DNA from: an uncultured Bacteroidia bacterium
GTDB lineage: Bacteria > Bacteroidota > Bacteroidia > Bacteroidales > F082
Direction: 5' to 3'
Length of the DNA stretch: 64,000 nt
Assembly (NCBI GenBank): GCA_902802535.1
Contig: CADCML010000001.1
Span: forward strand, 1-64,000
Part shown: one piece after another, positions 61,257-64,000 of the stretch
How the letters are laid out: each line of letters opens with the position of its first letter
Numbering within the stretch: the stretch's first letter is position 1
The notes under the pieces: generated by a model
Database searches by the model: none
What the model was told of the DNA's origin: nothing
Seen by the model: only the letters and a program-made list of their open reading frames with translations
Made by a program: the position numbers and the translations under genes

Positions 61257-62323
61257 TGTACAATGTAGCGAATTATTTCTTCTTTGGTCATTCCTTCCAG
61301 TCCAAGACGTTTTAAGGTCCTCCCTTCGGCATATAAGTCAACACCCAACAACGAACTAGCGACAGTTGTAATACTCTCAAACAGCTTCATTTCAAGCATT
61401 GCATTCTTGCCCAATTCCATCATTGGTATGATACCTGTTGGAATGTCTTCCGTAAGTTGCCGCACAAAAACCGATGTAGGTGACTTAATGTCGTGATAAC
61501 TAGGATTATTGCGCATACGCTCACAGAGCGTATTGCCCTCAGTGTCTTTATAAGCGAATTTTATCCAGTCACAAACGCTCAATAGTTCTATCCCGTATGC
61601 ATGCCCCACTGCCAATCGCTCACCATCCAATTCCTCAATGAACGCTGCAATGCGCTCGGTCATGTCACGATAAAAATAGAACTCCGTCTTACGCTCAATA
61701 GTTCCAGCATTAAACAACAGTACGCAAGGGTGGAATATTGCTCCAATGTTCTCCAAACTTGTGTGCAGCACATCGGGTGCTGGCTTCAAACAAGGATAGA
61801 GCTGATTAACTTTGCTTAACACATGTGCCGTGTCAGAAGCAGGAATTGCTGACAATAAAACCTCATCTTTTACTCCAATAATGTTAACAATTCCATCCTC
61901 CTCAATACGACAGGCGTACACCAAAGTTTGAGCCTCGGCAAGATAATAACGCTTCGTACAACCAGAGTCAACCAATGCCTGTCTGAAAACCAAAGCACCA
62001 CAAGTACGCCCTGGATTTAAGACAATCACCTGACCTTCTTCCACGAATGGAGCTATCAACTTGGCCACGGATACATGAGCATTGGCAATAGTGGTAACCA
62101 TCACCAACTCCGCCCCTCTAACTGCTTCAGCGATGTCAGCAGTTATGGTTTTGATTCGTGCAATTCCCTGTATACATCCTTTAAGAGAAAAGTATTCCAA
62201 CTCCAACAACCGTTTTACTTTATCGACCTCAATATCATAGAGCCTAACTTCATGCCCCTGCATCGAAGCGTACGTTGAAATAGCTTGTCCCCCGTTTCCA
62301 GCCCCAATTACTGCAATTTTCAT
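61253..62323 (-). CDS. Octopine/nopaline dehydrogenase-like NAD(P) enzyme
   Basis: 356 residues. NAD(P) motif GAGNGGQA (7-14), then TTIANAHVSVAKLIAPFVEEGQ (in part), VLNPGRTCGAL, and the octopine dehydrogenase C-terminal domain with LENIGAIFHPCVLLFNAGTIE and GVDLYAEGRTLKRLGLEGM. Opine dehydrogenases join the amino group of an amino acid to a 2-oxo acid by reductive condensation. In this locus the enzyme could make an N-(carboxyalkyl)-amino acid for attachment to a sugar. Translationally coupled to the cobalamin enzyme. Confidence 0.9.
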   Translation of the reverse strand: MKIAVIGAGNGGQAISTYASMQGHEVRLYDIEVDKVKRLLELEYFSLKGCIQGIARIKTITADIAEAVRGAELVMVTTIANAHVSVAKLIAPFVEEGQVIVLNPGRTCGALVFRQALVDSGCTKRYYLAEAQTLVYACRIEEDGIVNIIGVKDEVLLSAIPASDTAHVLSKVNQLYPCLKPAPDVLHTSLENIGAIFHPCVLLFNAGTIERKTEFYFYRDMTERIAAFIEELDGERLAVGHAYGIELLSVCDWIKFAYKDTEGNTLCERMRNNPSYHDIKSPTSVFVRQLTEDIPTGIIPMMELGKNAMLEMKLFESITTVASSLLGVDLYAEGRTLKRLGLEGMTKEEIIRYIVQ

Positions 62324-62337
62324 CTTTGGTATTGTTA

Positions 62338-63555
62338 TTATTGTATTTCAATTAATCCATGCATCATAATATCAATGCTGTCTGAAGAAATGACCTTCAA
62401 GGTCTCATCAATATGGCTTATTTTTGATTTCATATCTTCTTTATTGTCAGCAGTAACCAAATAGCCAGCAGGACGATCGCCACTTGTTTTAGCTTTATCT
62501 ATTCTCATACCTTTAGTCTTATACAAAAAATACTCATCTATATAACCTTGAGATTTCAACTCTTCAAACCCCTCAACATGGTCGAATTTGCCCGGATAAC
62601 AATATAAATATACCATTTTGCAATAGTTCACCTGTTTTTGAGGAGCAAATGACGGCTTCTCTCCCAATATGAGATCAACATATTTTTTCATTATATTTTC
62701 ACCAGATAACACTTCTATTAGTTTGTATTTTGCTCCCCCACCCATTCTAGCGCTAAACTCTATTATATTAATATCCTCCCCATTTACTATTAATTGCATT
62801 AACAAAGGGCAATCATCCAAATTGAATACTTGAGATATTTGTTGTGCTATTTGGGTAATTCTTTTTTCTTGCTCCTCGTCTATTGCAGGATAATCGCTGC
62901 ATATTATTGTAAAACAATCTTTACTCCTTATTTTTAACGAAGCTGTCGCTGACAAATACTTTGCTTTCCCCCTTTCAATATAATAATCTGCAGAAATCTC
63001 TATTCCACTTTTGTATTCCTCAATAATTGCAGTTTTTGTTCTGCTGTAACAAATTGCCTCATTGAGTGCTATTATCAAATCTTTTTCCGTCGCAACTTTC
63101 TTTACTCCTTTAGAAGAGTTGCAATCAACAGGTTTAACAACTAATGGAAATCTAAAACCTTCAATAGCACTCAAATCCGCCTTTCCAGTAACAACATATT
63201 TAGCCGTAGGAATTTTGTTCTCACACAAAACCCTTTTCATATAAGCCTTATTTGTAACATTTAATCCTGTCTGGTAAGAAAGATAACACGGCAGTCCTAG
63301 TTTTTCAGATATGAAAGCAACCGTCAACAATGCTTGGTCAGTACAAGCTGTACAAACCAAATCTACATGCTCCTTAACAGCTATGTCATAAACAGCATCA
63401 ACATCCAAAGTACTTGCAACTATATGCTTATCAGCATATGATTTAGCAGGAGGATTGTCAAAATAATCCACTAGTATTACAACATGTCCTCTACTTTTAA
63501 GTTCTTTTATTAGGGCAATCTGATCAGCCCCACCAGCCAATACTAATATTTTCAT
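62338..63555 (-). CDS. ATP-grasp ligase
   Basis: 405 residues. N-terminal MKILVLAGGADQIALIKELKSRG-type start (first 20 residues), preATP-grasp fold, then the ATP-grasp core: FPLVVKPVDCNSSKGVKKV, IIEEYKSGIEISADYYIERG and the metal/phosphate site NIIEFSARMGGGAK. Such ligases join a carboxylate to an amine or thiol through an acyl phosphate. Placed next to an opine dehydrogenase and an aminotransferase, it may couple an amino acid derivative to an amino sugar (inference). Followed 14 bases later by the opine-dehydrogenase-like gene. Confidence 0.9.
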   Translation of the reverse strand: MKILVLAGGADQIALIKELKSRGHVVILVDYFDNPPAKSYADKHIVASTLDVDAVYDIAVKEHVDLVCTACTDQALLTVAFISEKLGLPCYLSYQTGLNVTNKAYMKRVLCENKIPTAKYVVTGKADLSAIEGFRFPLVVKPVDCNSSKGVKKVATEKDLIIALNEAICYSRTKTAIIEEYKSGIEISADYYIERGKAKYLSATASLKIRSKDCFTIICSDYPAIDEEQEKRITQIAQQISQVFNLDDCPLLMQLIVNGEDINIIEFSARMGGGAKYKLIEVLSGENIMKKYVDLILGEKPSFAPQKQVNYCKMVYLYCYPGKFDHVEGFEELKSQGYIDEYFLYKTKGMRIDKAKTSGDRPAGYLVTADNKEDMKSKISHIDETLKVISSDSIDIMMHGLIEIQ

Positions 63556-63670
63556 TCAAGTTCACTAACTGTTAACTATTTATATTGTAACACTTCATTT
63601 GCTACAAACAAGTTTCATAGACAACAAATTATCTCGCCAATATTTTTTATGCCAGACAATATTATCACGC

Positions 63671-64000
63671 TTATTCTTTTTCAACAATTATACTTATGAC
63701 TTTTTCAACGACCTCTTCACTCAAACCATGGTGCATTGGCAAACAAATCACTTCGTTGGCAACGAGATTCGCATTGGAAAGGTTCTCAGGAGAAGCTGAT
63801 GGCAATTCTTTATATATACTGAAGGTGCTTATGAGTGGATAGAAATATCTTCGACTATAGATGCCCTCGGATTTCAATTTTTCGTACAATTCATCACGCG
63901 TCATTCCATATTGTTCTTCTTTCACGAAAATTGGAAAGTAGCTATAGTTAAGCTGGACTTCTCTGTTAATGAAAGAGCGCATAATAGGTTCATAAAGTCT
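63671..64000 (-). CDS. DegT/DnrJ-type aminotransferase, C-terminal part (runs off window end)
   Basis: The last 110 codons of a PLP-dependent nucleotide-sugar aminotransferase. Visible landmarks are YEPIMRSFI, NYSYFPIFV, SRRYFYPLIST and ICLPMHHGLSEEVVEKVI, all typical of the C-terminal half of DegT/DnrJ/EryC1/StrS enzymes. The catalytic Lys and cofactor residues lie beyond the window. It would supply an amino-deoxy sugar. A 115-base AT-rich gap (63556-63670) separates it from the ATP-grasp gene; I see no clear promoter there. Confidence 0.88.
   Translation of the reverse strand, partial: RLYEPIMRSFINREVQLNYSYFPIFVKEEQYGMTRDELYEKLKSEGIYSRRYFYPLISTFSIYKELPSASPENLSNANLVANEVICLPMHHGLSEEVVEKVISIIVEKE

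Overview
The window comes from a member of the Bacteroidota, most likely a Bacteroidales. The evidence is: seven secreted proteins ending in a type A C-terminal sorting domain of the type IX secretion system (T9SS; YPNP motif followed by a short beta-rich tail), two gingipain-like C25 peptidases and one streptopain-like C10 peptidase among them, a Bacteroidota-style promoter (TTG, about 18-22 bases, TAnnTTTG) in front of several genes, and a Wza/Wzc/CpsB capsule or exopolysaccharide export set. No rRNA or tRNA gene and no CRISPR array was seen.

Layout. (1) 1-17.2 kb is a secreted-protein island: five T9SS cargo genes plus the start of a further probable cargo gene cut by the window edge, and two paralogous membrane-spanning TPR/LuxR-type regulators. 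Several cargo genes share an almost identical signal-peptide cassette. A dispersed repeat of about 70 bp (here called R) occurs four times. Two copies flank a RhuM-family gene, one adjoins a decayed RhuM relic, and one stands alone at a paralogous site. A HigB/HigA-type toxin-antitoxin pair follows. (2) 17.2-32.3 kb is mostly housekeeping: an operon of upp, an NSS transporter, a helix-hairpin-helix protein and a regulator; a polysaccharide deacetylase/FemAB-like pair; dnaX; an M13 peptidase, an acyltransferase and a membrane protein; a GH3 beta-glucosidase with a mono-cluster ferredoxin; and diaminopimelate dehydrogenase. (3) 32.4-38.1 kb holds two tandem C25 gingipain-like T9SS peptidases, closed by a strong terminator. 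(4) 38.2-64 kb is a long minus-strand surface-polysaccharide locus. Its genes are tightly packed, many overlapping by 1-4 bases: DegT-type aminotransferase (cut by the window end), ATP-grasp, opine-dehydrogenase-like, cobalamin-binding enzyme, seven glycosyltransferases, a DUF354 protein, WbqC, two asparagine-synthase-like proteins without a glutaminase cysteine, deacetylases, a UDP-sugar epimerase, a FemAB-like protein, a candidate polymerase, then Wza, Wzc and CpsB.

How the parts may work together (inference). The polysaccharide locus probably makes a glycan with amino-acid-like or amide decorations. The strongest candidate for an undescribed system is the cobalamin enzyme/opine dehydrogenase/ATP-grasp/aminotransferase block at 59.4-64 kb together with the two ammonia-type amide synthetases. 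T9SS cargo in other Bacteroidota is often attached to surface polysaccharide, so the two halves of the window may meet at the cell surface. The second candidate is the R-flanked RhuM cassette, which has an apparent empty site and a relic in the same window. Short palindromic repeats also sit in frame inside dnaX and inside a T9SS sorting domain.
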